64,000 nucleotides of DNA from Enterobacteriaceae endosymbiont of Donacia fulgens (GTDB lineage Bacteria; Pseudomonadota; Gammaproteobacteria; Enterobacterales; Enterobacteriaceae): assembly GCF_012567545.1 (NCBI RefSeq), contig NZ_CP046182.1, positions 64,324 through 128,323 of the forward strand, read 5' to 3'. Under the pieces are notes generated by a model, which made no database searches, had not been told where the DNA came from, and saw only the letters and a program-made list of their open reading frames with translations. The position numbers and the translations under genes were made by a program. Shown piece by piece: positions 9,279 to 17,482 of this stretch. How positions within the stretch are numbered: the stretch's first letter is position 1; every line of letters starts with the position of its first letter.

Positions 9279-11762
9279 TTAAGGTCTTTTTACTGGAGAA
9301 GTTGCATATCTTTTAGCTGCATGCCCACCAGCACCTTTTTTACTATTAAAATTAAATGAGGAATTAATTAATTTATTATTATAATAATTTGTAAAATTAT
9401 TTTGTATTTTTTTCCCACTTGATGAAATATAATTTTTATATATTTTTCTTTTTGTTATAAAATTATTATTTTTTATTTTAGAATGATTTTTATTAATAAA
9501 ATCAGATACAATAATGTTTGTCGTTTTAAACATTATCTTTTTTTTATTATGTGATTTAGTTTTATCTATTATAATTTTATTAATTTTAACAGGATTTTTG
9601 AATTTATTAAATTCTATCCTATTTTCCAAAGAAATATTAGACATATTATTTTTCTTATCATTATTAAGAATATTATTTTTATTAATAAGAGTATTAATAT
9701 ATTTTTTTTTACGAAAAAAATAATTTTGATCTATTTTTATTTTTAAAAAATTTTTTAATTTAATATAATTAAAATTATTTTTGTTATTTTTTGTTTTTTT
9801 TAAAATTAAATTATTATTTAATTTTATTGGTTTTAATTTATTTTTTATAAATTTTTTATCAGAAATAGATATAATTTTTTTTTTATTAAAAGTTAAAAAA
9901 TTTTTTTCTATATTTAAATTAATTTTATGAAAATTATTATTAATATTTTTATTAAAATTATTTTTTTTATTATTTAAAAAATATTTATTAAAAATATTTA
10001 AAATAATTTTATTTATAAATATTATTTTTTGTATAAAAAAATTTTTTATTTTTTTTATATAAAAATATTTTTTATTTAAATAATTAAATAGTTTATTCAT
10101 TTTAATAAATGAATATTTTTTTTGTTCTATTATAGATTTATTATATATATTTAATTTTTTAATTTTATTATTTTTATCTATTAAATTTTCATGTAAAAAT
10201 TTATTTTTAAAATAATGATAATTATAAATATTTGAATTTAATTTATGAATTTTCTTTATTATAAAATAAACATTTTTTTTATCTTCTCCATGTTTTATTC
10301 TTAAAATAGAATAATTAGGTGTACTTAATTTATCATTAGGAATGATAAATGTTCTTATTTTTCTATTTTCAATTGCATTTACTGCATTTCTCTTTTCATT
10401 TAATAAATAAGATGCTATTTTAACAGGAACTATAGCATATACTTCTTTTGTATTTTCTTTAAAAGATTCTTCTTCTATTATTCTTAGAATAGATAAAGAT
10501 AAAGATCTACTATCTCTCAAATTTCCATTACCTAAACATCTAGGACATAAATAATAATTAGATTCTTTTAAAGAAGATCGTAATCTCTGACGAGACATTT
10601 CTAATAATCCAAATTTTGAAATATTATTTATTTGAATTTTTGCTCTATCTCCACGTATATTATTAAATAATCTTTTTTCTACAGCTTTTTTATTTTCTAA
10701 AAGTGACATATCAATAAAATCAATTACAATTAATCCTCCTACATCACGTAATCTTAATTGTCTAATAATTTCATCTGCAGCTTCTAAATTAATATTTAAT
10801 GCTGTTTCTTCAATATCTATACCTTTAGTTGCTTTAGAAGAATTTACGTCAACTGAAGTTAATGCTTCTGTAGTATCAATAACAATCGAGCCACCTGATA
10901 ATAACCTAACTTTTCTTTGAAAAGCTGTTTCAATTTGTGATTCTATTTGATAATGACTAAATAAAGGTACAGTACCTGTATATAACTTAATTTTATGATT
11001 TAAATCTGATCTTCCTAAAATATTAATATGTTTTTTTGCTAATTTTAATATTTTAGGATTATCAATTAAAATTTCATTTATATCTTGATATAAATAATCA
11101 CGTAACGCTCTTATAATTATATTACTTTCTTGATATATTAAAAAAGGTGCTGATTTATTTTTAGCTATTTTTTTTATCATTTTCCAATGTTTTAATCTAA
11201 ATTTTAAATCTAATTTTAATATTTCTATATCTTTACCTAATCCAGCCGTACGAATAATTACACTCATATTATTAGGTAAATACAATAATGATAAAATTTT
11301 TTTCAAATTTTTTCTGTTTTCTCCTTCTATTTTTCTAGATATTCCATTAGAACTAGGATTATTTGGCATTAAAACTAAATAACTTCCAGCTAAACTAATA
11401 AATGTTGTTAATGATGCACCTTTATTACCCCGTTCTTCTTTATTTATTTGTACAATAATTTCTTTTCCAATTAATAAAGAATTTTTTAAATTTAATTTAT
11501 TAAATAAATTTTTATTAGAATAATTAGATAAATATTCTTCTGTAATTTCTTTAATTGGCAAAAAACCATGTTTATCTACTCCATAATCTACAAAAACAGC
11601 TTCTAAACTTGGTTCAATCCGTGTAATTTTTCCCTTATATATATTAGATTTTTTTTGTTTATAATTAGAATTTTCTATATCTAAATCATATAACTTTTGT
11701 CCATCTACTAGAGCAACACGTAATTCTTCATGTTGAGTAGCATTTATTAACATTCTTTTCAT
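9279..11762 (-). CDS. rne: Ribonuclease E
   Basis: RNase E starts most mRNA decay and processes rRNA and tRNA precursors. The 827-residue protein has a well-conserved catalytic half: S1 domain (about 35-120), catalytic Asp305 (VDVNSS) and the Asp of VIDFIDM (about 348), and the zinc-link CPRC at 406-409. The E. coli protein is 1061 residues. The scaffold half from about residue 520 is shrunken and mostly Lys, Asn, Ile and Phe. A hydrophobic/basic stretch around 560-595 falls where E. coli has its membrane-targeting helix. The last 20 residues keep a GAGGHAA-type tip matching the E. coli PNPase-binding segment. The gene is divergent from rluC, as in E. coli. Confidence 0.97.
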   Translation of the reverse strand: MKRMLINATQHEELRVALVDGQKLYDLDIENSNYKQKKSNIYKGKITRIEPSLEAVFVDYGVDKHGFLPIKEITEEYLSNYSNKNLFNKLNLKNSLLIGKEIIVQINKEERGNKGASLTTFISLAGSYLVLMPNNPSSNGISRKIEGENRKNLKKILSLLYLPNNMSVIIRTAGLGKDIEILKLDLKFRLKHWKMIKKIAKNKSAPFLIYQESNIIIRALRDYLYQDINEILIDNPKILKLAKKHINILGRSDLNHKIKLYTGTVPLFSHYQIESQIETAFQRKVRLLSGGSIVIDTTEALTSVDVNSSKATKGIDIEETALNINLEAADEIIRQLRLRDVGGLIVIDFIDMSLLENKKAVEKRLFNNIRGDRAKIQINNISKFGLLEMSRQRLRSSLKESNYYLCPRCLGNGNLRDSRSLSLSILRIIEEESFKENTKEVYAIVPVKIASYLLNEKRNAVNAIENRKIRTFIIPNDKLSTPNYSILRIKHGEDKKNVYFIIKKIHKLNSNIYNYHYFKNKFLHENLIDKNNKIKKLNIYNKSIIEQKKYSFIKMNKLFNYLNKKYFYIKKIKNFFIQKIIFINKIILNIFNKYFLNNKKNNFNKNINNNFHKINLNIEKNFLTFNKKKIISISDKKFIKNKLKPIKLNNNLILKKTKNNKNNFNYIKLKNFLKIKIDQNYFFRKKKYINTLINKNNILNNDKKNNMSNISLENRIEFNKFKNPVKINKIIIDKTKSHNKKKIMFKTTNIIVSDFINKNHSKIKNNNFITKRKIYKNYISSSGKKIQNNFTNYYNNKLINSSFNFNSKKGAGGHAAKRYATSPVKRP

Positions 11763-12120
11763 AATAACTTACTCATGTATTTTTTTATAAATTGATTAAT
11801 ATTTTTATATAAAATAAAAAAATTATATAATAAGAAAATTATATTTAATATTTTATGAATAGGTTTAAATCAAAAATTTTAATTGTTTTAAAATCATAAA
11901 ATATATTTTATGATTATTTATAATTTATAAAAAAAATTTATAAAATATTTTTTTTATTAATATTTTATAAAATTATTTACTAAAATAATAGTAACATAAA
12001 TTTTTATTTTAAAATAATGATTTTGCATGAAAAATATATCAAATATTATTATAATTCTTTATAATTATTATTATATTAATAATAATGATTAATTTATTTT
12101 AAAAAAGTTTTTATAATTTT
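11763..12120. promoter_or_regulatory. Divergent rne/rluC intergenic region with a palindrome
   Basis: This 358-nt gene-free stretch should carry the promoters of both genes and the rne leader. E. coli also has a long rne leader, used for feedback control by RNase E. Nothing coding is visible. A perfect 24-nt palindrome with arms AATCATAAAATA lies at 11892-11915, about 130 nt upstream of the rne start; in RNA it would form a hairpin. I cannot align it to the E. coli leader stem by eye, so a regulatory role is only a suggestion. Confidence 0.4.
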
Positions 12121-13074
12121 ATGTATAAAATAATAAATAATAAAATAATAACGATTCCATCTACTATTGAACATCAAAGAATTGATAATTTTTTAATAAA
12201 TAAATTTAAAAATGTTCCTAAAAGTATGATATATAGAATGTTAAGAACAGGAAAAATAAAAGTTAATAAAAAAAAAATACTCCCAAATTTTAAAATTAAA
12301 TCTCAAGATTTAATAAAAATCCCTTTTATTTATATAAATAAAATTAAACCTATTAAATATCATTTAACATTAAATAAAATAAAATTTTTTAAAGATATGA
12401 TAATTTTTGAAGATAAATATATTTTAGCTATTAATAAACCTTCTGGTATAGCAGTTCACGGAGGTAGTGGGATTAATTATGGTATTATTGAAAATTTTAG
12501 ATATTTATTTAAAAAAATAAAATTTTTAGAACTTGTACATAGAATTGATAAAGAAACTTCTGGAGTTTTATTAATAGCTAAAAAAAGATCAATATTAAAA
12601 ATATTACAAAAACAATTAATAGAAAAAAAAATACTTAAAGAGTATATAGCCTTAGTTAAGGGAAATTGCTTTGAAAAAAAAAATATCTATATTAAAAATT
12701 TTTTAGTAAAAAATTTTTTAAATAAAAAAATTAAAGTAAAAATAAATAATAATAAAGGTAAATATTCAGAAACTAAATTAAAAATAATTAAAAATTATAA
12801 AAATTTTATGTTAGTAAAAATCAACCCGTTAACAGGAAGAACACATCAAATTAGAGTTCATATGGCTTATTTAAAACATCCTATAATTAATGATCAAAGA
12901 TATGGTGATAGTAGTTTAAACTTTAAATTTAAAAAAAAATTTAATATAAATCGATTATTTTTACATGCAAAAAGTATTCAATTAATACATCCTAAAAATA
13001 ATAAAAAAATTAAAATTTATGCTCCATTAAGTAATGAATTAAATAATTGTTTATTAAATTTAAAACAATACTAA
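12121..13074 (+). CDS. rluC: 23S rRNA pseudouridine(955/2504/2580) synthase RluC
   Basis: RluC modifies three uridines in the peptidyl-transferase region of 23S rRNA. The 317-residue protein (E. coli 319) has an N-terminal S4-like RNA-binding domain (about 18-80) and the RluA-family catalytic motif HRIDKETSGVLL, catalytic Asp143. Other family blocks are INKPSGIAVHGG (105-115) and the GRTHQIRVHMA stretch near 240. It opens the plus-strand run that continues with rpmF and the fab genes, an order shared with E. coli after loss of the genes in between. Confidence 0.96.
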   Translation: MYKIINNKIITIPSTIEHQRIDNFLINKFKNVPKSMIYRMLRTGKIKVNKKKILPNFKIKSQDLIKIPFIYINKIKPIKYHLTLNKIKFFKDMIIFEDKYILAINKPSGIAVHGGSGINYGIIENFRYLFKKIKFLELVHRIDKETSGVLLIAKKRSILKILQKQLIEKKILKEYIALVKGNCFEKKNIYIKNFLVKNFLNKKIKVKINNNKGKYSETKLKIIKNYKNFMLVKINPLTGRTHQIRVHMAYLKHPIINDQRYGDSSLNFKFKKKFNINRLFLHAKSIQLIHPKNNKKIKIYAPLSNELNNCLLNLKQY

Positions 13075-13180
13075 ATAATATTGCATATATAAATAAACAT
13101 ATTTATAATGTATATTTAATTCAGTTAATATAATATATTATATAATATTTAATAAAATAAAAGGTATATAAATAAATAAT

Positions 13181-13363
13181 ATGGCTGTTCAAAAACATAA
13201 AAAATCAAGATCTAAAAGAGGTATGCGACGTTCCCATGATAAATTATCTCATAATAAATTTTTATTAATCAATAAAAAAACAGGTAAAAAATATTTATTT
13301 CATCATATGACTGATGATGGTTTTTATAAAGGTATACAAATTATTAATAAAAATAATAAATAA
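13181..13363 (+). CDS. rpmF: 50S ribosomal protein bL32
   Basis: A 60-residue basic protein of the large ribosomal subunit. It begins MAVQKHKKSRSKRGMRRSHD, the hallmark bL32 N terminus, and ends with HHMTDDGFYKGIQII, matching the E. coli C-terminal block HHITADGYYRG. In enterics rpmF is followed by plsX and fabH; here fabD follows directly after 52 nt, so both of those genes have been deleted from this site. Confidence 0.97.
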   Translation: MAVQKHKKSRSKRGMRRSHDKLSHNKFLLINKKTGKKYLFHHMTDDGFYKGIQIINKNNK

Positions 13364-13415
13364 TTATAAAAATTTTTTAAATTTATTAAATATTTATTAT
13401 AAAAAAATATAAAAT

Positions 13416-14377
13416 ATGAAAAAATTTGCTGCTATTTTTCCAGGACAGGGAACTCAATTTGTTGGTATGATATCTTCATTATATATCAAATATAAAATTA
13501 TAAGAGAAACTTTTGATTCCGCCTCCGAAATTCTTAAATATAATTTATGGAATATTATTCAAAATGGTCCATTAAAAAAATTAAATATAACATATTATAC
13601 ACAACCTGCTATTTTAACTACATCTATTGCTATATATAGATTATGGTTACAAAAAAATAATATTTTACCTGAAATAGTTACTGGTTATAGTTTAGGAGAA
13701 TATGCTGCAATGGTATGTAGTGATATTATTAGTTTTATAGATGCTATTAGAATAGTACAATATCGAGGTAAATTAATGCATGAAATATCATCTAATTTAA
13801 ATGATTTTCATATAAATGGATATTATATGCAAACTATTATTGGTTTAAAAAAAAAAAAATAGAAAAAATTTGTAAAAAAATATCTAAAAATAATTATATT
13901 ATATCAATATCTAATTATAACTCATCTTATAATGTAACAATTAGTGGAAATAAATTAGCTATAGTAAAAGCTATTAAAATAGCTAAATCTTTAGGTGCAT
14001 ATATAATACCTATTAATATAAATATACCGTCTCATTGTTTATTAATGAAACCTATAGCATATAAATTTAAAAAATTTTTAGATAAAATTATTATTAATAA
14101 ACCAAAAATTAAATTTATTAATAATATAAATTGTAAATATGAAAAATCATCTAAAAATATTAAAAAAAATTTAGTAAAACAATTATATTCTACCATTAAT
14201 TGGATTGGATGTATAAAATTTATAGAAAAACAAAATATATTTAATATAATAGAATTTACACCTAAAATTATGCTTAAAAAAATATCAAAAAAGATTACAA
14301 ATAATATGAATATAAATTCAATTTATAATTTACAAACATTTCTTTTAACATCAAAAAAATATAAAATTTATAAATAA
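13416..14377 (+). CDS. fabD: Malonyl-CoA:ACP transacylase FabD, interrupted by one frameshift
   Basis: FabD loads malonyl groups onto acyl carrier protein. The first frame runs 148 residues to a TAG at 13860-13862 directly after a 13-A tract (13847-13859). The rest continues one frame over from codon ATA at 13859 to the stop at 14377. One extra A (or two fewer) restores a 320-residue protein (E. coli 309). Conserved residues lie on both sides: FPGQGTQ at 8-14, nucleophile Ser92 in GYSLGEY, Arg117, and catalytic His207 in IPSHCLLM. The rest of the 3' half is open up to fabG, only 1 nt away. It is probably expressed by slippage on the A tract; a recent pseudogene or sequencing error are the alternatives. 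Confidence 0.9.
13847..13859 (+). other. Frameshift / candidate slippage site in fabD (A13)
   Basis: A run of 13 A residues precedes the premature TAG of fabD. RNA polymerase and ribosomes are known to slip on such tracts, and in Buchnera and Blochmannia rescue of A-tract frameshifts by transcriptional slippage has been reported. Transcripts with 14 or 11 A residues would encode full-length FabD. Confidence 0.7.
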
Positions 14378-14378
14378 T

Positions 14379-15131
14379 ATGTTAAAAAATTTTAATTTAA
14401 ATAATAAAATAGCTTTAGTAACAGGAGCAAGTAAAGGAATAGGCTACAGTATAGCTAATACATTAGTAAAAAATGGAGCATATGTAATAGGTACATCCAC
14501 TAATATTAGTGGAGTTAAAAAAATTAATAATTTTTTAGGTAAAAAAGGTGTTGGTTTAATTCTTGATTTAAAAAATAAATCACCTTATATTATTAATAAT
14601 TTAATTAGATATATTATTAAAAAATTTAAAACTTTAGATATACTTATTAATAATGCAGGAATTATATATGATAAACTTGTATTAAATATGAAAGATTATC
14701 AATGGGATAATGTTTTACAAATTAATTTAACTTCTATATTTAGAATTTGTAGAGAAGTTATTTATTATATGATAAAAAAATCATTTGGTCGTATAATTAA
14801 TATTGGATCAACTATTGGCATCACTGGGAATATAGGTCAAGCTAATTATGCAGCATCAAAATCAGGAATTATTGGATTTAGTAAATCTTTAGCTAAAGAA
14901 GTAGCTTCAAAAGGTATTACTGTAAATATTATATCTCCTGGTTATATTAAAACTGATATGACATTAAATCTTAAAAAAAGAGATCATGATAATATCATAG
15001 CACAAATCCCTTCCAAACGTTTCGGTTATCCTCAAGAAATAGCTGATGCTGTAATTTTTTTAGCTTCCGATAAAGCATCTTATATAACAGGAGAAACACT
15101 TAATATTAACGGTGGTTTATATATGGGATAA
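14379..15131 (+). CDS. fabG: 3-oxoacyl-[ACP] reductase FabG
   Basis: FabG reduces the 3-oxoacyl-ACP made by the condensing enzyme, using NADPH. The 250-residue protein (E. coli 244) has the Rossmann motif TGASKGIG (15-22), the NNAG block (91-94) and the catalytic Ser144, Tyr157 and Lys161. It ends TGETLNINGGLYMG, like the E. coli protein. The start is 1 nt beyond the fabD stop, so translation is probably coupled to fabD, which gives the cell a reason to keep ribosomes reading through the fabD frameshift. Confidence 0.97.
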   Translation: MLKNFNLNNKIALVTGASKGIGYSIANTLVKNGAYVIGTSTNISGVKKINNFLGKKGVGLILDLKNKSPYIINNLIRYIIKKFKTLDILINNAGIIYDKLVLNMKDYQWDNVLQINLTSIFRICREVIYYMIKKSFGRIINIGSTIGITGNIGQANYAASKSGIIGFSKSLAKEVASKGITVNIISPGYIKTDMTLNLKKRDHDNIIAQIPSKRFGYPQEIADAVIFLASDKASYITGETLNINGGLYMG

Positions 15132-15194
15132 TTTTATTATTTTATTTTTTAGAAAAATTATCCTAAAATAATTTTATAGGAAAATATAACGAGT

Positions 15195-15431
15195 ATGAGT
15201 AATTCTATTACTAAACGTGTTAAAAAAATTATTATTGATCAATTAGGAATAAAAAAAAATATTATTAGTTCTTCCTCTTTTAAAGAGGATTTAGGTGCAG
15301 ATTCTCTTGATACTATTGAAATTATAATGGCATTAGAAGAAGAATTTAATATTGAAATTTTAGATGAAGATGCTGAAAAAATTACTACTATTCAAGAAGC
15401 TATTAATTATATTAATAATTATAAAAAATAA
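15195..15431 (+). CDS. acpP: Acyl carrier protein
   Basis: A small acidic four-helix protein that carries growing acyl chains on 4'-phosphopantetheine. The 78-residue sequence has the attachment motif GADSLDT with Ser37 as the modified residue, followed by the recognition helix [15 protein letters not shown]. Its acidity stands out against the basic, Lys-rich proteins around it. It lies between fabG and fabF as in E. coli, followed by its own hairpin terminator. It also serves LipB. Confidence 0.98.
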   Translation: MSNSITKRVKKIIIDQLGIKKNIISSSSFKEDLGADSLDTIEIIMALEEEFNIEILDEDAEKITTIQEAINYINNYKK

Positions 15432-15445
15432 AATTTAATTAAAAT

Positions 15446-15495
15446 TATGGAATTAAGAGTAATATATTTTACTCTATTCCATAATAATAATTTTT
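15446..15495 (+). terminator. Rho-independent terminator after acpP
   Basis: A long stem is formed by TATGGAAT (15446-15453) with ATTCCATA (15476-15483) and, inside it, AGAGTAA (15456-15462) with TTACTCT (15469-15475), followed by a T-rich run ending in TTTTT at 15491-15495. It lies 14 nt after the acpP stop, consistent with acpP being transcribed at a higher level than fabF. Confidence 0.65.
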
Positions 15496-15525
15496 AAAAT
15501 ATATGATCTATATAGAAAAAATACA

Positions 15526-16770
15526 ATGTTTAAACGTAGACGTGTAGTAATTACTGGTATTGGAATGATTACTCCAATAGGAAATACAATAGAATCTAAT
15601 TGGTATAATCTTATTAATGGTAATAGTGGTATTAATTTAATTAATACTTTTAATACTGATAAATATAAAACTAAAATTGCTGGATTAATAAAAAATTTTA
15701 AGTATATAAATAATCTTTCTAATAGAAAAAAGAAAAATATTGATTTATTTATTCAATATGGATTAATAGCATGTAATGAAGCTATTAATAATTCTGGTTT
15801 AATACTTAATAAATATGATAATCCTAGATTTGGAATTGCTATAGGTTCTGGATTAGGAGGTATTAATTTAATAGAAAAAAATATTCAAATATTAAATAAA
15901 AATGGTCCCAAAAAAATAACTCCATTTTTAATGACAGCAACTCTTATGAATATGTTAACAGGGAATATTGCAATTAATTATAAATTAACAGGACCTAGTT
16001 TAACTATTAGTACAGCTTGTAGTTCTGGAATACATAATATTGGAATTGCTTTTAAAATTATATCTTATAATGATGCTGATGTTATGATAACTGGAGCATC
16101 AGAAAAAGCTGTAACTCCTTTAAGCTTAAGTGGTTTTTGTTCAATGAATGCTTTATCAAAAAGAAATCATGAACCAAAAAAAGCAAGTAGACCTTGGGAT
16201 AGAGATAGAGATGGTTTTGTTATTGGAGATGGAGCAGGTATTCTAATATTAGAAGAATATAATCATGCTAAAAAAAGAAACGCAAATATTTTTGCAGAAT
16301 TAGTAGGTTTTGGTATGAGTAATGATTCTTATCATATAACTTCACCACCTATAAATGGAAAAGGTGCTCAGTTAGCAATGTTTAATGCATTAAAGGATGC
16401 TAATCTTAATCCTGAAAATATTAAATATATAAATGCACATAGTACATCAACAAAAATAGGAGATATAGCAGAAGTAAATGCTATTAAAAAAATTTTTAAA
16501 AATAACTATTATAAATTATTTGTAAGTTCTACTAAATCAATCACTGGACATTTATTAGGTGCTGCTGGAGCTATTGAATCTATTTATTCAATTTTATCAT
16601 TAAAAAATCAAATAGTTCCTCCTACAATTAATTTAGATCATCCTGATAAAAATTTAGATTTAGATTTTATTCCTAAAATTTCTCGAGATGTTAATAATAT
16701 GAATTATGTATTATGTAATTCTTTTGGTTTTGGAGGGTCTAATGCTTCGTTAATTTTTAAAAAAATATAA
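15526..16770 (+). CDS. fabF: 3-oxoacyl-[ACP] synthase II FabF
   Basis: FabF condenses malonyl-ACP with acyl-ACP to elongate fatty acids. The 414-residue protein (E. coli 413) contains the catalytic Cys165 in STACSSG, His of NAHSTSTKIGD (about 305) and His of SITGHLLGAAG (about 341), the complete Cys-His-His triad. It is the only condensing enzyme seen here: fabH, which normally starts chains, is missing from its usual place. FabF may start chains by decarboxylating malonyl-ACP, or fabB or fabH may lie elsewhere. tmk follows after 90 nt; pabC and mltG, present here in E. coli, are absent. Confidence 0.97.
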   Translation: MFKRRRVVITGIGMITPIGNTIESNWYNLINGNSGINLINTFNTDKYKTKIAGLIKNFKYINNLSNRKKKNIDLFIQYGLIACNEAINNSGLILNKYDNPRFGIAIGSGLGGINLIEKNIQILNKNGPKKITPFLMTATLMNMLTGNIAINYKLTGPSLTISTACSSGIHNIGIAFKIISYNDADVMITGASEKAVTPLSLSGFCSMNALSKRNHEPKKASRPWDRDRDGFVIGDGAGILILEEYNHAKKRNANIFAELVGFGMSNDSYHITSPPINGKGAQLAMFNALKDANLNPENIKYINAHSTSTKIGDIAEVNAIKKIFKNNYYKLFVSSTKSITGHLLGAAGAIESIYSILSLKNQIVPPTINLDHPDKNLDLDFIPKISRDVNNMNYVLCNSFGFGGSNASLIFKKI

Positions 16771-16860
16771 TTTTAAAAATAAAATTTTAATTTTGAATAT
16801 TTTTATTTAAAAAAATAAATATTAATTATAGTATTATAATAAATATTTAATTTTAAAAAA

Positions 16861-17481
16861 ATGAATAATAAAAAATTTATTGTAGTAGAAGGAATAGATG
16901 GTGCTGGAAAATCCACTATTTGTAATTATATAGTAAAATTATTAAATAATTTTAATATTACAAATATTATTCAAACTCATGAACCTGGAGGAACTCCGAT
17001 CGCAGAAAAATTAAGGAATATTATTAAATTTTCTCAAGGAGAAAAAATTTCTTACAAAACAGAATTATTATTAATATATGCAGCTAGATTACAATTATTA
17101 GATAATATAATAAGAAAAAATATTAATATAAATTGGATTTTATCCGATAGATATGATTTATCTACATATGCCTATCAAATAGGCGGGAGAAATATAAATA
17201 AAAAAATTATATTATTTTTACAAAATTTTATTAATAATAATATAAAACCAGATATTATTATTTATTTAGATGTAAATCCTGTAATTTCTTTACAAAGAAT
17301 AAATTCTAAAAATTACGATAGAATTGAAAAAGAATCTATAAACTTTTTTTCTAGAGTAAGGAAATATTATTTAAAAATAGCAAAAAAAAATAAAATTATA
17401 AAAATAGTTGATGCTAATAATAATCTAAAAAATGTAAAAATATCAGTAAAAAAAATTATTAACAAATTAATATTAGTATAA
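16861..17481 (+). CDS. tmk: Thymidylate kinase
   Basis: Tmk phosphorylates dTMP to dTDP, the last specific step before dTTP. The 206-residue protein has the P-loop GIDGAGKST (11-19), the substrate block THEPGGTPIAEKLR and the DRYDLSTYAYQ motif (DRY/H class). Length matches the E. coli enzyme (213). It is followed after 1 nt by holB, the same pairing as in E. coli, which suggests coupled translation. Confidence 0.96.
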   Translation: MNNKKFIVVEGIDGAGKSTICNYIVKLLNNFNITNIIQTHEPGGTPIAEKLRNIIKFSQGEKISYKTELLLIYAARLQLLDNIIRKNININWILSDRYDLSTYAYQIGGRNINKKIILFLQNFINNNIKPDIIIYLDVNPVISLQRINSKNYDRIEKESINFFSRVRKYYLKIAKKNKIIKIVDANNNLKNVKISVKKIINKLILV

Positions 17482-17482
17482 A

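Noticed and set aside
9514..9723. Plus-strand open frame opposite the rne scaffold region
   Set aside because: Low-complexity Leu/Ile/Phe sequence produced by reading the complement of Lys/Asn codons.
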